Assembly (NCBI RefSeq): GCF_037975245.1
Contig: NC_092562.1
Location: forward strand, 23,553,554 to 23,617,553
Source: Apostichopus japonicus
Lineage: Eukaryota; Echinodermata; Holothuroidea; Aspidochirotida; Stichopodidae
DNA: 64,000 nt
Direction of reading: 5' to 3'
A program made the translations under genes and the position numbers. The notes below the pieces were generated by a model. It saw only the letters and a list, made by a program, of their open reading frames with translations, ran no database searches and had not been told where the DNA came from. Each line of letters begins with the position of its first letter. Position 1 is the first letter of the stretch. Shown piece after piece: positions 14,301-29,300 of this stretch.

Positions 14301-17300
14301 TTTGGACGCTACTGTAGTGGGTGTCTGTTATCTGTATTATATAATCACATTGCAGATGACCACAGCCGTGTCGTCCTGGAGAAACTTATGGAAGAACCGG
14401 ACTCAGATTACTACAATGCATCTTACATCTTGGTATGAATAATCAATATTAATTTTGCACTTTTCTTGTAAATATATATTTTTGTATGTAAATATGAAAA
14501 TTCTCAGATTTATATCACAGGTTTAATTGTAAGGATATATCCACACATCCTATGCTTATGTCCTTCACAAAACAAGAACCTTTGCCTATGGATATTTATA
14601 GTATGCATATTGTCTCTTTTGCAGGACCAGCGTGGTGAAACTTCCCTAATTGCATCTCAAGGTAATGTAAGCACTTTATATATTAAAATGTATGCTTTAG
14701 GAAATCTCTGCTGGCAATTAAGAATTAAGTTCCTTGACATTAAAATATATGGTTTGCTCGTAACTAACAATAAGTAACCCACATAGCACTTTGACGATCA
14801 TCCACTCTGGGAGGGGGAGGCTGGGATCTCCATCTGGTTTTGCTTTTTCATGAAAATACCTAGTACTTTGTCCTACATTTTGGTTTAATTTTCTTCAAGC
14901 AAGGAATTGTTGTTATATCATGCAAATCATAGATGTGATTATAATATTCAGCAATAATGGGAATATAATCAGTAGCTATGGGAAAGTTTGTTGTTGTTTA
15001 TGTGGCATATGTGAGATAAACCCACTAAGTACTACAGTAACTTTGATGTCAATAATATCCACCTCTTCTTTTATTTCACACATTCATCCCAAAATGTCTG
15101 GATAATTATCCATAATGTAGTGTTTTTGGATTGAAAATTTACAGAAATTTGAAAATGCCTTGTTGTTTGCTGAAGTTTTTTAGTGTTGAATAGTACATTT
15201 AAACCTGAAGCACAGATAGTAAGCAAATGAAACACAGAAACAATAAATTGTTTAATTATGGTTTTGGATATTAAGCTGTACATGTCTGCCCTAATTACAA
15301 CACATAGAGCCAAAAAACTGTTAGGAAACTAATACTGCAAATAGCCTGTGTGTTTAAATATGTAAATTTTACTTTATTTACATCGCAACTATCACCAGAA
15401 AGATCAAACATTGTGTGTCACTCATAGATTGATCAGTAAGGAAAGGACAAAGTTTGGTCATATTGACTTTTTAAGACAAATAATTTTTGGTCTTTGATTA
15501 TCGACAGCTCCAAACAAAGCTTCTCTGAATGATTTCTGGAGGTTGATTTGGCAGGAAAAAGTGTCCACCATCGTGATGTTGACAAACCTTACAGAGTATG
15601 GAAAGGTGAATCAAACCCTTCCATTTATTCTTCATTACTAATGTACAATATGTAGCTACATGTGGATCAAGGATTAATACTGTAGCTATCTGTGTGAGAT
15701 CATTTGGGTGATGAAGGCTCATATTACATCACTGTGTATTAGCATTGTGGTCAAATGTCTAACTCAATGATATATTCACCTGTATCCCACACCTCATCAC
15801 TAGACAGATGTAATGTGGGATGAAGAAGGGAGAGAGAGCTCAGCTCTTGCAACTCCCCTACATTGCAGATGTCTGTCCAAAAGTCCCTTGAACTGATTTA
15901 TACTGGTAGCATCAATGGCAGACTGTGGAAGGGGCGTTCCATTCAGATACAACCGTGACCGAAAAAATATGTCTGCGTACATTCAATTTTGAATATTTTG
16001 CGCACAGTTTCATTGAATGGCCTCTAGTAAAAGAGATGTCGCTAAATTCAAACCATAATTGAGGGCTAGCTTTATCAAAACTTTCATAAATTTAAAAGCT
16101 TCAATTAAATCTCCTCTTAGTCTTCTGGTGGATAATGTAGTGAGATTTAGAGCAGAAAGTCTTTTATTGTACGGCAAATGCCGCAAAACTGGTATCATCC
16201 TTGTAAATCTTCTCTGTACTTTTCCAGATAATCTATATCACCTTTTAAATATGGGTTCCAAGCTTGAATGGCAACTTCCAAGTGCGGAAGAACAAGAGAT
16301 TTATGAAGTTGCAACATTAATACATGTTCCTTTGTTTCAAAAGTTCTGTTAATCATTCCCAAAATCCTCTTGGCTCTTTTCACACAGGCAACAACTTGTG
16401 TATTTAATGATGTAAGGATTACTGACATAGTTCCAAGTTCAGGGCAGATCATTTAAATACTATGTCTCTGGGCGAGAAACTTAATCTTCATTGGCCTTTA
16501 TTCATCCAATTGTATGAAAACTTGGGAACCTACAAGGTCACTTGAAAATATAATTGCATGCGCTGGTTTTGGCTGCACCCTATTGGATCACCCAGGGGAC
16601 ACATTGATGCGGTGGGCTGTAGTGCCCTGCCAGAGACTGAGGCTGTTTGAATTGGGCACAATTGGGTGTGAAGGTGTGTCAAGTTACCAATGGCCAAGGG
16701 TGAAAGTTTGGTCTTAGTAAAGACTGTAAACCTTCACCTTTAACTTTCTTTTAATGTTTACTGTTTTGATTGTGATGTTCTTTGAGATACATGACGCTAC
16801 AATGCTGATGTTTAAATATAATAACCCTGACATGATCATTGCATATATGATAACATAATGTCATCAATTATATTTATAAGCTTTCTTGCTCTTAGTTTCT
16901 CTCAAGGACTTAGTAACTCTATGTACAAGGGTCAGAAACTGAAACCTCTGACAACGTTGAATCTACAGCTTGAGGAATTTAATTCGCCAGAAATAGGAAG
17001 TAGCTAGCTCAGTGGGAGGAAAACAGGCTAGGTGCATGCACTTTCTGATCCTTCGTGATCTTTTTCATGCAATGGACAAAAAAAAACGATGAGTCTCTGG
17101 CTGTCAGTCTCAGAAATGACAGATCTCAGCTATAGTCTGGGTGTAACAAATTTTCAAGGGAAAGCTTATAGGATAGGCCTACTCTTTTCATGTCCAAATA
17201 TGTGGAGACTAAATTTTAACATGTTTTGTCTTCTTGGTACAGGATCGTTGCACACAGTATTGGCCAAATCATGAAGGAGGAAGCAAGTCCTTTGGAACTA

Positions 17301-20300
17301 TTGTGGTGTCATGGGCAACCACAGAACATTTTGCTGATTTTGATGTCAAGGAGTTGCAAGTTGTCAATGTAAAACTTAAATAGTTTCAACTTTGTACAGA
17401 TCACTTTTCTTTAGAAATAGCAGTTGAAGAAGTTTATTACTGTTACATATCTATTGTTTACATGTGAGGCCAGTGTCTGCTCACTTGAGCTTCATTAGAA
17501 GCATTTTTTATACATTTAAGCAAAGAATTGTTGGTTTCGATACCAACTTTAACCTACGCAATCACAATAACGGATGTCTGTGCATTTTTGACACCTTGGT
17601 TTCAAACATGTCTCCTGAAGAGGAGCTTAGACGAATTTCTAGACGAAACTGATTGCTTGGTAAGAAGGTCAAAGTCATTTGAGGTCATCAAAGATAGCTA
17701 TTAATTACCTCATCGAAAAAGCTCAATGTATATTTGCATTTCTTGTTGGTCAGTGGTAATTTGTATGCCAAGAGAATAACAGGCTAATGATTTTGTTAGC
17801 AGTGCAATTAACTGCCTATTCAGATTCTATTTGCAGCTTCTTTTCCACTATAATTAGAACTGTCAGATGAAACTGGCTTTGACCCCACATTTTGATAGCA
17901 GGGTGCTGATGTCTATGCCTTTTGACTATTAACACACTAGAAGCAAAAAAATTGTTGACAAAAATCTACCAAATTGTTCACTATCAGTATACAACAATTG
18001 TTAATTAATGAACTTCTACTCACACAGGAGAACAAGATGCAGACTGTATATCAGCTACATTATACCACATGGCCAGATATGGATGTACCGACTGATTTTA
18101 TTCCTATTACGGAACTAATCAAACACACAAAGCTTCTCCATAATCATAAGAAAAGTCCAGTTCTGATCCACTGCAGGTAAACCTGTCTAAATTTTCTTTT
18201 ATCAAATTAAAGAATTTAAAGTAAAGGTAAAAATAGTTACCTCTCATCAAGCTTGGCTGATTTTAATCACATCGATGTTAATAACTTGATTTAAAAAAAA
18301 TTATTGATTGAAATCACTGATTAGGATCTTTTACATCTGGTAAAAAAAGAAGAAAATTAGAACAGAAATACTGATAACTTTCTCAGATATTTTATTTAAC
18401 ATGTTAAAACTATGCAAAAGCTTAAAAGAAGTTGTATATACAACTTAATTGAAGGTTTTCATGGACCAGCAACTTTACAGAATGGCCAAGTCGCATGACC
18501 TTCCTACCTTGAAGTCTTTATCATAGTCATCAGATAAGTCAATATTAACATTTATCCAGTCACGTTTGAGACCATATTTTCATGTAAAATGTTGCAACAT
18601 TAAAATTAATCAGATAGTACCTGCTGTGATAGCTTATAAGTACAGGTTCTTGAATTTAGCTTCACTGAAATTGCTCTGCAATTCAGGCTTCAGTACTCCA
18701 GTAAACTAAAACTATGAAACTTGGTGTACTGGGTTGTTAGAATATTGTAGTCAGAACTGTGGCCAGAATATAATCTTGTCAAAGATAGAACAGACATCAA
18801 TTTAAATGTAAATTACTGCATACTGTAGATTAATCGGCATTACAGGTTTAGTATATTTCAATGGTTACTGCTAAACTACAGTAGCAACAGAGCTACATCT
18901 ATGGCCTCCTTGGCTTGTAATGCTTTAAATAGAAAAGTTTGCATTACGGTGTAACACAGTACTGTAGATTTCTACTGTACTATAATCTTTTGAAAAATAT
19001 GTCTATATTTGTTCACTATTCCTACCTGACATGTTTCTGACAACTCTGAAACATACACAACAACTTACTACAACACTACTAAGCAACTCAATGATAACTT
19101 TGCAAGTGCTCAGTAAAGCATCTTCCTTTCTCCATCCAGCATCCTCCTCCCCCCCCCCCCCCCTCCCACCCTAGCTGGGAAAATGTAGTGTGTCTTAATT
19201 AAGGTTTATAGGCAAGTACTACTTTTTTACTACAAGTTTGGCATTAGATCAGAAAGTACCTATCCCAGGGTCAACACCAGTTTCCAAGTATCAAAAGGAC
19301 AGACACATGAAGGCATCATGTCAGATTTAGCTTCTTTAAACTTGTACTCTAACCTTCAATTTGCATTGCATGCCATGTTATACAACGAAAAGCACAACTC
19401 TGTGAATGTCTCTGTCAGCTCTGTTAGTATCATATGAAATCCTGTTACAGCTGTTATCACTTCTTCCTTTTCCTCTTTTGTGTCATCTTTTGTTGGTTTG
19501 GAAATGCTCTTGTTGATACCTGCATCAAAACTTTACATATGTCACACATGCCCTTACATTTGGTTGGAAAGTAGTATTCTTTACCAGTACAGGCCAGATT
19601 AAGCAAGTTAATTTGACTGGTGTCTAGAAATTAAGATGCCCCAAACGTCTCTTTCAAACACTTTTCTTAAAAACACTTCATATGGCAGGGGCTCAAACAC
19701 ATACACTTCTGTGGGATTTATTCTGAGACAACCTATCCAATTAGATCTCTTTCCTAGATGGCATAGAACCTTAGCCCCTCCTTACCCTAGCACAAAGCTG
19801 TTACTCGTGCCTCTGATTTAATGGAGTATGGTAAACCGGTGGTTACAAACGCCATTGAAGTAAAGTAACATAATATTTTTGTAAAGTTTTATCCTCTTGG
19901 TTTGGCCTGGCCAGGATTTGGGAATCATTATTGTCATGTTTTGTGGTGGAATTCATCAATATGCTGAGAGACAGCTGGTTCAAGTCTTTAAGTTTGTCCT
20001 TGGATTTTACAAGCAGTATACTAATGGTAAAGTGACATAAATGCTGATGACATTTCTTCTGTTGTTCCTTAGTGCTGGAGTTGGCAGGACTGGAACATTC
20101 ATCTCCATCTACTGTTTAATGGAAGTTATCAAGACAGAGAGAGAGATCAACGTATTTAGTTTCGTTGAGACAGCTAGAAAGAATAGGATCAACATGGTCC
20201 AAACAGAGGTAAACATCTTTCTGAGTTGATTCTTATATATTATTAATCTTCTCTGATAGTTATAAGTCTATAGTGACAAAATTATGTAATTAACTTGACT

Positions 20301-23300
20301 AGTTGTTTTCAAATAGTAGTTGACAAGAAGTGTAATATGTTTTAGGGTTTGGCTTTTGCTTCTTGTAATATCAGATCTAATTGAGTAATAACAAAGAAAT
20401 AGTAAATAAAACATTCAATGACAAGGATCGTTTTCCTTGTCTACCATTCAGAACTGAAATATTTCCTTTAAAAAATTGACATTTTCTGATATGAAGGTCA
20501 TTATGGTGCAATAATTTTGTGTAAGCTGTATTATGTGTAATTAGATGTGTTATGCCTGAGGAAATTACCTTTCATTTTAATTGAACCTCTTTTTTAAATG
20601 AAAAGACAAATATTTCTCACACAGGAACTTTCTTTCCTCTTTTACAGAAACAGTATAATTTCATCTACGAGAGTCTAGTCGATTTTTATCTCACGAGTCA
20701 CACAGAAATTCCGGTGCAAAATCTTGAATCTCAGCTTAACGCAAAGCATGCCCTCACAAGAGAGTTTGATGTAAGTAAAGCTAGTGAAATGTTGTCATTC
20801 CTTAATTGATTAACAAGCAGAACTGCTTGACCAGATCTAATCAAGTAATTACTGTTTGTGAGTAGAAGATCACAGCCCCATATCCAAAAATATCATCTTT
20901 TCTGTCATTTAAATGATTTTCCTGAGCATATTAACTTTCTAATATGAGTAGTGATTTATTTCGAGAGCTGATGCCATACCTTATCTGGGAGTTCCTAAAG
21001 TTTTTATTGCAAAAAAATGCTTTATGCTTTTATTTCTGGAGGAAAGAATCTATTGCTATTCAACAAAGTTGATACCTTATTTCTTCTAGAGCTTGTTTAA
21101 GGCATTAAGTTAAAGGGATCAAGGATAGTTCACTGAGAGATGTTTTCGAACATGGAGATTCATACCATGGGCATCAGCAGTTAATCATGGGGCTTAATTT
21201 GACTGCCTTTGAAAGATAATAATTAAAGCTACGGCCTGACATAGTATGTGAGGGGGCCAGGGGGATTCTCATCATGCAAAGAAGAAAAAAGCTCCATTAC
21301 TGTCTGTTGCAGCTCCCGAAGAGAGTAGTGCGAGGAAGAAAGTCAAAAAAGAAAGAAAGATCGCCATTTTATCTGCAACTTTAAAATATATTAAGCACAC
21401 CAACCACACCCTGCCCCCCTTCCCCTCCTCCATACTGTAGAATGGGGGGACAGATCTTCTGAAACGTGAAATCAGGACCTAAATAGTTACAATGGAGATA
21501 GCATGCCAAAACAAGAAGCTCCATTTCTGTCTTTTTGCAGCTCCTCAATAGGGTAGTGATCAGAGGAAAGACAAGGCACATTGATGGTGTTGATAACTCA
21601 CAGAAGATACGTTTCAAAGAAACAGAGCCAAGTAAATCATATTTACAGTTCTCTTTTGGTATTTTATTAAATGATATAATAATTCTTCAGATCAGGACAC
21701 AAAAATTAGCATTTCCTCATGAAATCATATCAATCATTTCCCCTGAGCCATTACTTTGCATTTATTAAATCTTTATTAGTACTTTTTGCAGTATTTGGTT
21801 GTCCAGACCTACCAAGCTTATATTTAACTCTGTTTTCGATTTTTCTGAAGTTCTCTTTTAAAACATAAATTTAGATAAATAAAGTCTCATCTCCTATTTA
21901 AGTTCTTTTATGCCTCATTTTCACAACTATTAAAGCTCATAGCGTCTTCATCAATGATAAATTTCTCCTTGGTTCCTGTTTATACCTCGTGCATTATGTT
22001 TACTATTAGCATCAACAAGTCAATACTTATATATATGATGGTCATTGATGATACCTCATCACCGATCTTTTTTGCATAGTAAACACTAATTTGGCATTAC
22101 CAATTCATGTCTCATAGTTATGTCTAATACCACATCAGGGTTAATATTTTTGCACCGTATTGCTCCTTTACAGATCATATCACCAGTTTCATGATTTGTA
22201 GCTCATTGTCACTTCTAATGCCTCACTTTCAATGATTTCACCTGCTTTCTAAACCTGGTAACATACAGTCATTAAACAAAAGACTTACAAAAGTTTGTTG
22301 TCTTGCAGATGACAAGAGCAGTATCTTCCTGTCAAGTGAGACCAGCTCAGGCTATTCCAATTACATCAATGCCACTGGATATCGAGTGAGTAGTGGTTCT
22401 AATTAATGTCCACAAAAAATTGACAGTTTAATTTTTTCTCATTTTTTTGACGACCCTCCAAAATATTTGGCAACCCATCAAAGGGACAGGAGCCCCAGCT
22501 TGATACCATGGCTCAAGATGAGCAAACCCTCAATTAAGGAAAATCTGAGACAAACAAGAGCCTGGAACAGTGTATCAAAGTATCATGATACAATATACCC
22601 TTGAGAAATGAATGTATTGTAGACAAATATATGGATAAATGGAATAGGTGGATTAAGTACAGATGACAATACCAATTGTTGCTATAACCAAACCAACGAT
22701 GGATGAGAAGGGAACATTTATGGTTTACAGTCTTTTTTTCATACATAAGACCAATTGTATCCCTTACTAACAGGCAGGAAAATCAATTTCTATCTGATAA
22801 AATTCACAAATACAAGATGTCTTGAAACTTCTATCTATGATTTCCCATTTTAACAGAGTTTAAAAAAGAGGACTGCATTCATCACCACACAATCCCCATT
22901 GCCTAACACAGTTGAGGACTTCTGGTGTCTCATTCAAGACTGGGAGTGCCCCGTCATTGTTATGTTGAATAAACTGGATCTAGAAGACAAGGTAACAATC
23001 TTGTTTTGAATTTGATACATGCTCGCGTTGTGGGACTCTTTACACTAACAGTAGTTTTTATTCAATTGTGAAGTATATTCTCTAGAATTGTGCAAACTGT
23101 TAAGCTAAACTCACAGACTGGAGAGGTTATTGGTGTTTATTTAACATTACCATCTCTACATGCAAAGTGTGCAAATTTCAAGGAGTTTGGTTGTGAAACA
23201 TCTCCATATCTGTAGCCAGTTTCCATGACTACAAATTAGCTTTCATTTGCTAGTTACATTAAATTTCTATTATTCATGGAAATTTTCTAGTTGGAGAGGT

Positions 23301-26300
23301 CATTGGCTTCCCTGTTCTACTCATCCATTTTAACACCCAGTCCTCCCCCACCCCCGCAACCCTCACCAGTGGCAAAATTGTAAATTATGTTATATGTGAA
23401 GAAGCATGTGAAAACAAGTATTGTCAAGCTATAATAGATACTGATAAGTGAAATAATAGATAGTGCAAACATGAAATTAATCTGATACCCTGCCCATAGG
23501 AAACAGCTTAATTTATCCAATTATATTTTTAAACTTGTAATACCGACAATTATACTCGTCACAAAGTGTAGAAAGCTTTATTACTTTTTCTTCATTTTTT
23601 TCTTATTTGCTTTATTACGCTGCCTTCTACTAAAGCTTTTGGGTGAGTTGTGTTCATGTTGCAATATCGCATGATTCTAACTTTTTATCCTGAAATCCCT
23701 CTTTGGGTCAATAGTTAGTTATTTTTGTTTTCATTGTTTGGTTTCTACTTGTTTTTCAAGTTAAAGTTGTTTGCATGTTACTTTTATGGTAACCGGCAAT
23801 TTTAAAAAGTCAAGTTGCCTGCTACTGTATCTATAGAAAGCTTCTCACTCTGTTGTAATATCATTTTCTGTTCCTTATTAGATCAGTGTATTGTGCAATC
23901 ATGTGTCATTTCTTTCTTTCATTCCATTTTCTTTTATTCTGTTTTAATTTCTTTTGTTCTTTTTTGTCCTTTTCATTTGTCATTACTCTCTTTATAGACA
24001 GAAATGACCCCCCTAACATTATATATGTACTTTAGACTTCCCACCAGCTTTCACCACGGCAGGCAATTGCTGTCTCGGAAAACCTTGATGTCAACATTAT
24101 GGTTAAAATTCCCAATGTTGATGATGGTTTAAGACACCCCCCCCTCCCTCCCACTTCATCTCTTGTGATTTGTACAATGTGAATTACATATTCTACTGTG
24201 TTCTTTGTAAAGAGGGAAATTGTGTAGGTGAAACACGTTCTCAGTTCTGTTTATGTTAAAATAATAACCAAAAATATATTTGTGATAATTTTGCAGGATT
24301 CCCCATTTCTGACATTTTAATCTTTCTAGACACCCCTCGAAACCAAAAACTAGTATTTTATTTGCCTTTGTCTTCAAATCATTAACTGAACATAAACAGA
24401 AAGATATTGATTGGATTTTTTGTATTAAATCTCATATCACTGGTATCAACAAAGACTTGGGACCCCTAACGTAACTATCAGTTCTGCAAACATGCATAAT
24501 CTGTTCTGCTTCTACTTTGTTCCTTAATCTGCTTTCTGTATAGTCATGCATTATTCAGTACTCATGCCATCAGTGCCACCAGTATTTATCTAACATCCCT
24601 TTTTTTGTGTATCATTTTTTTTTTTGCATTCCTCTGCCAGTTTTGCTGAAGAACATCCCGGGGCCAAAAATTCCAATATATTTTCTAACACAGCACTCCT
24701 TGTTTGTCAACTATGAGTCATATCATATCGTATTTACTTTAAATGACAAACATATTTTGAATCTTTGTTTTGTTTGTTTTTTCATGTGAGGAAAGTAATG
24801 TAATTGTATGGGTTTTTCATGTGATGAAAAAAAAAAGAAAATGAAAAGTTTCTAGAACTCTGGGTAGAGAAGTGTTCAGCTTGAAATCGAATTGCTTAAT
24901 TAGTCGCTAATGAACCTTCATTTGTTTAATGTATCTAGGGCAGTGACTCAATTTCCAGGGTATTTGAATATTACTTGGAATGTCTGGTATCAATGGAATG
25001 TAAATGTAAACAGCTGTTTTAATTTCATTTATCTTGCATTTCAAATGCATTGTATCTGAAAAACTTATTTTCCCCTTAATTGTCTCATCTACCTAAAGGT
25101 AACGTATAGTGAGATGAGATATCGTACTTCACCCCACATCAGAAATATGAGAAAGTGTATGAGTGAGTGTGTGTTTGTGAATGATCAATAAAGTTCATCA
25201 TGGACTCCTCCGAGACCGTAGGTCCACTCAAGCTCAAACTTGGTGGGTAGGTGACCTGACAAGTGCTGTCTGGAAGGTCAGAGGTCAAAAAATGGTTTTT
25301 ATCCATTTTCTGCTGTAGGAAAAAATCATTAAACCACAAGATATGTAGAGAATGATGGGACAAAGTTTAAAATAGTACTTATGTGGTTATCGAGGCCAAA
25401 TGTCAATGTAGGTCAAATTGGCCAAACAAGTACAACTCCTAAACTCTAAGTCCGATCACATTCAAACTTGGTGGGTAGTTGCCTGACCATGTAAACTTGT
25501 CTGTGTGATTGGTGACGTCAGACTTCAAATACTCCCAAATCATTTTTAGACATTACCTGCTGGAAAAAGTCATTAAAACACAAGATATGTAGAAACTTAT
25601 GGGACAAACATCATAGGTCTAAGGTCAGGGGTCAAAAACTTTAACACTGGTTTTAGCCATTTTCTGCTTGTCAATTGTAGGAAATAGTTACGAAACTACA
25701 TGAGATGTAGATAATAATGAGACTTCTTCTAAAGTACTGCAGATTTTGGTGTTAGGGTCGAGGATTAAGTTCAATTGAGGTCAAAATACACCGTAAAGTC
25801 TGAACATTCATGTTTAAACTAACTGTGTGAACAAATGGAATACTTTTTAGCAAAATTAGGATGCCAAAAGTAAATACATGAAGCAGTTGAGAACTGCAAC
25901 TCCATGGAGTGCCCTCTTTTTCTGGTATTGTGTGTTAATTATTCCTAATTATCATTAATTTTGTGAACAATTTTTCATTTCCAGACATGTGCTCAGTACT
26001 GGCCTGATGAAGGGGCCACACAATATGGTTTCACCACAGTCTCTCTTTTGAATGGGATAAAACATCCGCATTTCATCCATAGAGAGTTTGAAGTATCTCA
26101 TGCTAAGTCAAAGGTATGTAATATGATCAAATAAACATTCAACAAGAATAAAAGATAATAGCATAACTCATATAAACAGGGTTTTCAAACAAAGGCCACT
26201 AGTGGGGGTAATTTTACCTCAGAAAAAGAAAAAGCATTTGACTCATTTTCAGTTTAAATTGCCGAGAGATATGTCACAGAAAGGTTTTAATATTTTAGAA

Positions 26301-29300
26301 AAAGAAGTCTTGCAATAACAATCTGTACTGTAACAATGTGAGCTATTAACTGTTTGCATATGTAGGACTAGTAATATGCAGGCCATCTCAAGCAATATCA
26401 CTTACCAAGTTGCTACTGACCATTTAGTTACTGGCACACTTAAATGAAGAATCATGCAGCAGGAATTCAATAAGGCAATGGCCAGTGATACGCTTAAAAG
26501 GAATCAATGTTTCTGTTGTTTCATGATGCAGAGATCAGGCCACAAAATAATGTGTATATTTATTGACTACATGTCAGTGGAGATAACTATTTGTCAGTAG
26601 TAAGTAAAAGGTAATAATATTGTTCTGCCAGTAAGCATTTAGAACTTAAACACATGATAAGTTGGTTAACAATCATCAGAAAAGAATCAGAATGATTTCT
26701 ATACCTAACATAAGCCCTATAGTACTTCTTATTATCAGCCAAATATTGTATTATAGTAAGTGATGTGAAGTGAGAACTTTTATGTTAGCTGGCAGGTCCT
26801 TTAACACTTGCAATTGATTGTGTCATCCCTGCAATATTTTAGTGGTTTGTAATATGATATAACACATTTTTCTCATATCTCTTGTAATATGACATAACAC
26901 AAATATCTCATGTCTCTTGTAATATGACATAACACATATCTAAGAAATTGAAGTAAATTTAACTAATTACTATGAAGGTACTAGTTGGCTATAGGTATGT
27001 GTCATAATGAAACTTTTGACAGAAACAATGTAATGTATGGATGCATGTTTGTTATCTAGAGTATTAGCAAAGTGTAAATAACTGTTGAGTTTGTTGCTCA
27101 ACTTTTACCTGCTTATGAAAAGAAGGAGGGGAGTTATCTTTCAAACAGAAGAATATAGTTGATGTGCATTCACAAGAGCTATTCAACCAAGATAATTAAT
27201 TAAACCAGATAATTAAACTTGTGAAACAAATGTAACCATTTTTGTCGACGCAAATTAAACAAGCAGGTTCAACGTCACAACCATATGTAGGCCAAATTAG
27301 TTCACACCAGAATTGGTTTTGTTGCAGTAATGTTCTGTCCAAACATATCTGGTGAAAAAGTTAGTTGTGACCAGCTATACTTGTAAACTTGCTTTATCAG
27401 GTTCTTATAGTTTTACTTATTTCTCATATATAGAAAGTAATGTCTGTACATCAACTGCAGTTGCTCAACTGGCCTGAAGACAGAAACTTTGCAGTAATGA
27501 AGGAGTTCAGGAAGAAGATCAGCTTTCTGTATAAACAGCAAGAGATGTGTGGACCTATGCTAGTGCACTGCATGTAAGGATATAGGTCTGTGAAAGATTG
27601 CTACTTAGTAGACTAGATTTCAATTGCATAGCAGTAGAAATTGTTGGACCTACACCAGCTTACTGCATGAAGGATATTAAGGAATAGGTAACATTATGAA
27701 CTAGGTGTGGAATACAAAGGAACATTATATAGATTTGGTTTAAGAGAGGTGGGGCTGGTTACAGGGGTAATGCAATAGGGACTGAGCAGACTCAAAGCAC
27801 ACAATGGGTAGGGTATTGTCAGTACAGGGACGAATGGACTTGTTTGTTTCCAAAAGAACACAAAGGTAACACTAACAAATTAGCCATAGTGATGAATGTT
27901 GCAAGGAAGCATATTTTGTGTGTAATACACATGTATAACATTACATGACAAAATGCACGATGACAGACTATTTAATTAATTAAAATAGCCAAGAGTGATT
28001 AACAGGGTGAGTAGGAAAAGACATGGGTTAGAACAATAAATAAACCAAAGGCACACAAACAATGTGATGCCATTGTTTTTTATCATTTTCAAGTTCATTA
28101 TGTAAAAAAATAGATTCTTGTCTCTCCTTGCGATGGAAAATTTTATGGAGTTTCTTCATTTTTTTTACTAACAGCAGTGGTGTTGGGCGTAGCAGTGTAT
28201 TTGTTGCCATGGATATGGCCCTACAGCAGATTGAGGCTAATGGCACAGTGGATGTTTTCAATGTGGTAAGACAGATGAGGAATAGAAATCCAAATGTCAT
28301 CAAGTCAGAGGTGAGTTTAAGTTGTAATAGTTAAATACCAATAAATACCAATTATAATCAACATGGTGAGGAGTATAGAATATTGTATATCAGAAAGTAC
28401 AATCGACCACAACATCAAAACAGAATTGAGTTTGTGAAGGAGATGCAAACCAATGTCATTTGTACATGCCATAAACATCTAACAGCTAACAAAAACATTA
28501 TTCCATTTGGGAGATATCACAGATTTAATGTTTCTGCACACACAAGCCTATAGACTTGATCATGTTTTTATGACATCACTGCGCCGCATGTGCTACAATT
28601 GTTTTATGTTTATTATTTATTTATTACAGTATTCATTTCTGTATTTGAAATGCCAAACCCAAAATATTGAAGTTGTTAATACACATGACATAATGATGCA
28701 TGTATTGGTTTCAGTGTCAACACTATTAACACGATTCTACCTAAAGAGAATAGGTAAAAGGACTGGGATCTTAGTGTCACTATGACATCACAGAGTTTTC
28801 TGAGATTTTCTTGGGTGGTTGGGGAGATGGTCTTTACAAAGATCTCTGTAATGTAGGTCAAAGATAATGATTGGGTTTTGTGTCTCCTATTAAAACTGCA
28901 CACGATAGATGGCATCTTCAAAACAGATGAGACTAAGGTGATGATGAATTGTTATATATGTTATCCAATAGGCCTCAGATAAATGAAAATAAAATTCCAC
29001 TTCATTTAATAACAATATCTGCATCATCCTATAACAAGTGAATTTAAGAAATACTTCATACACATGATAAATAGATATGTCAACAAATTTCGAAAGTTGT
29101 TAGTTCTAAAAATTAAAAGTAACTGTCCCCTCCTAGTGCTGATAGTCGACTCTTTTTTGTGTAGTTTATAAATCGCATAGCTCTTCTTGTGATTACTGCA
29201 ATTACTTGGCTACAGTTACGGTGTCGTCACTGTCATTTTTACTTTGCAGAAATACAGTCAAAACAAATCTTTCACCATGGTGCACTTTCCTTATTTGATC

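Noticed and set aside
28175-28180. Alternative acceptor three bases downstream for the D2 P-loop exon
   Set aside because: It would delete one residue and give CX4R, destroying the CX5R loop; the first AG gives the normal loop.
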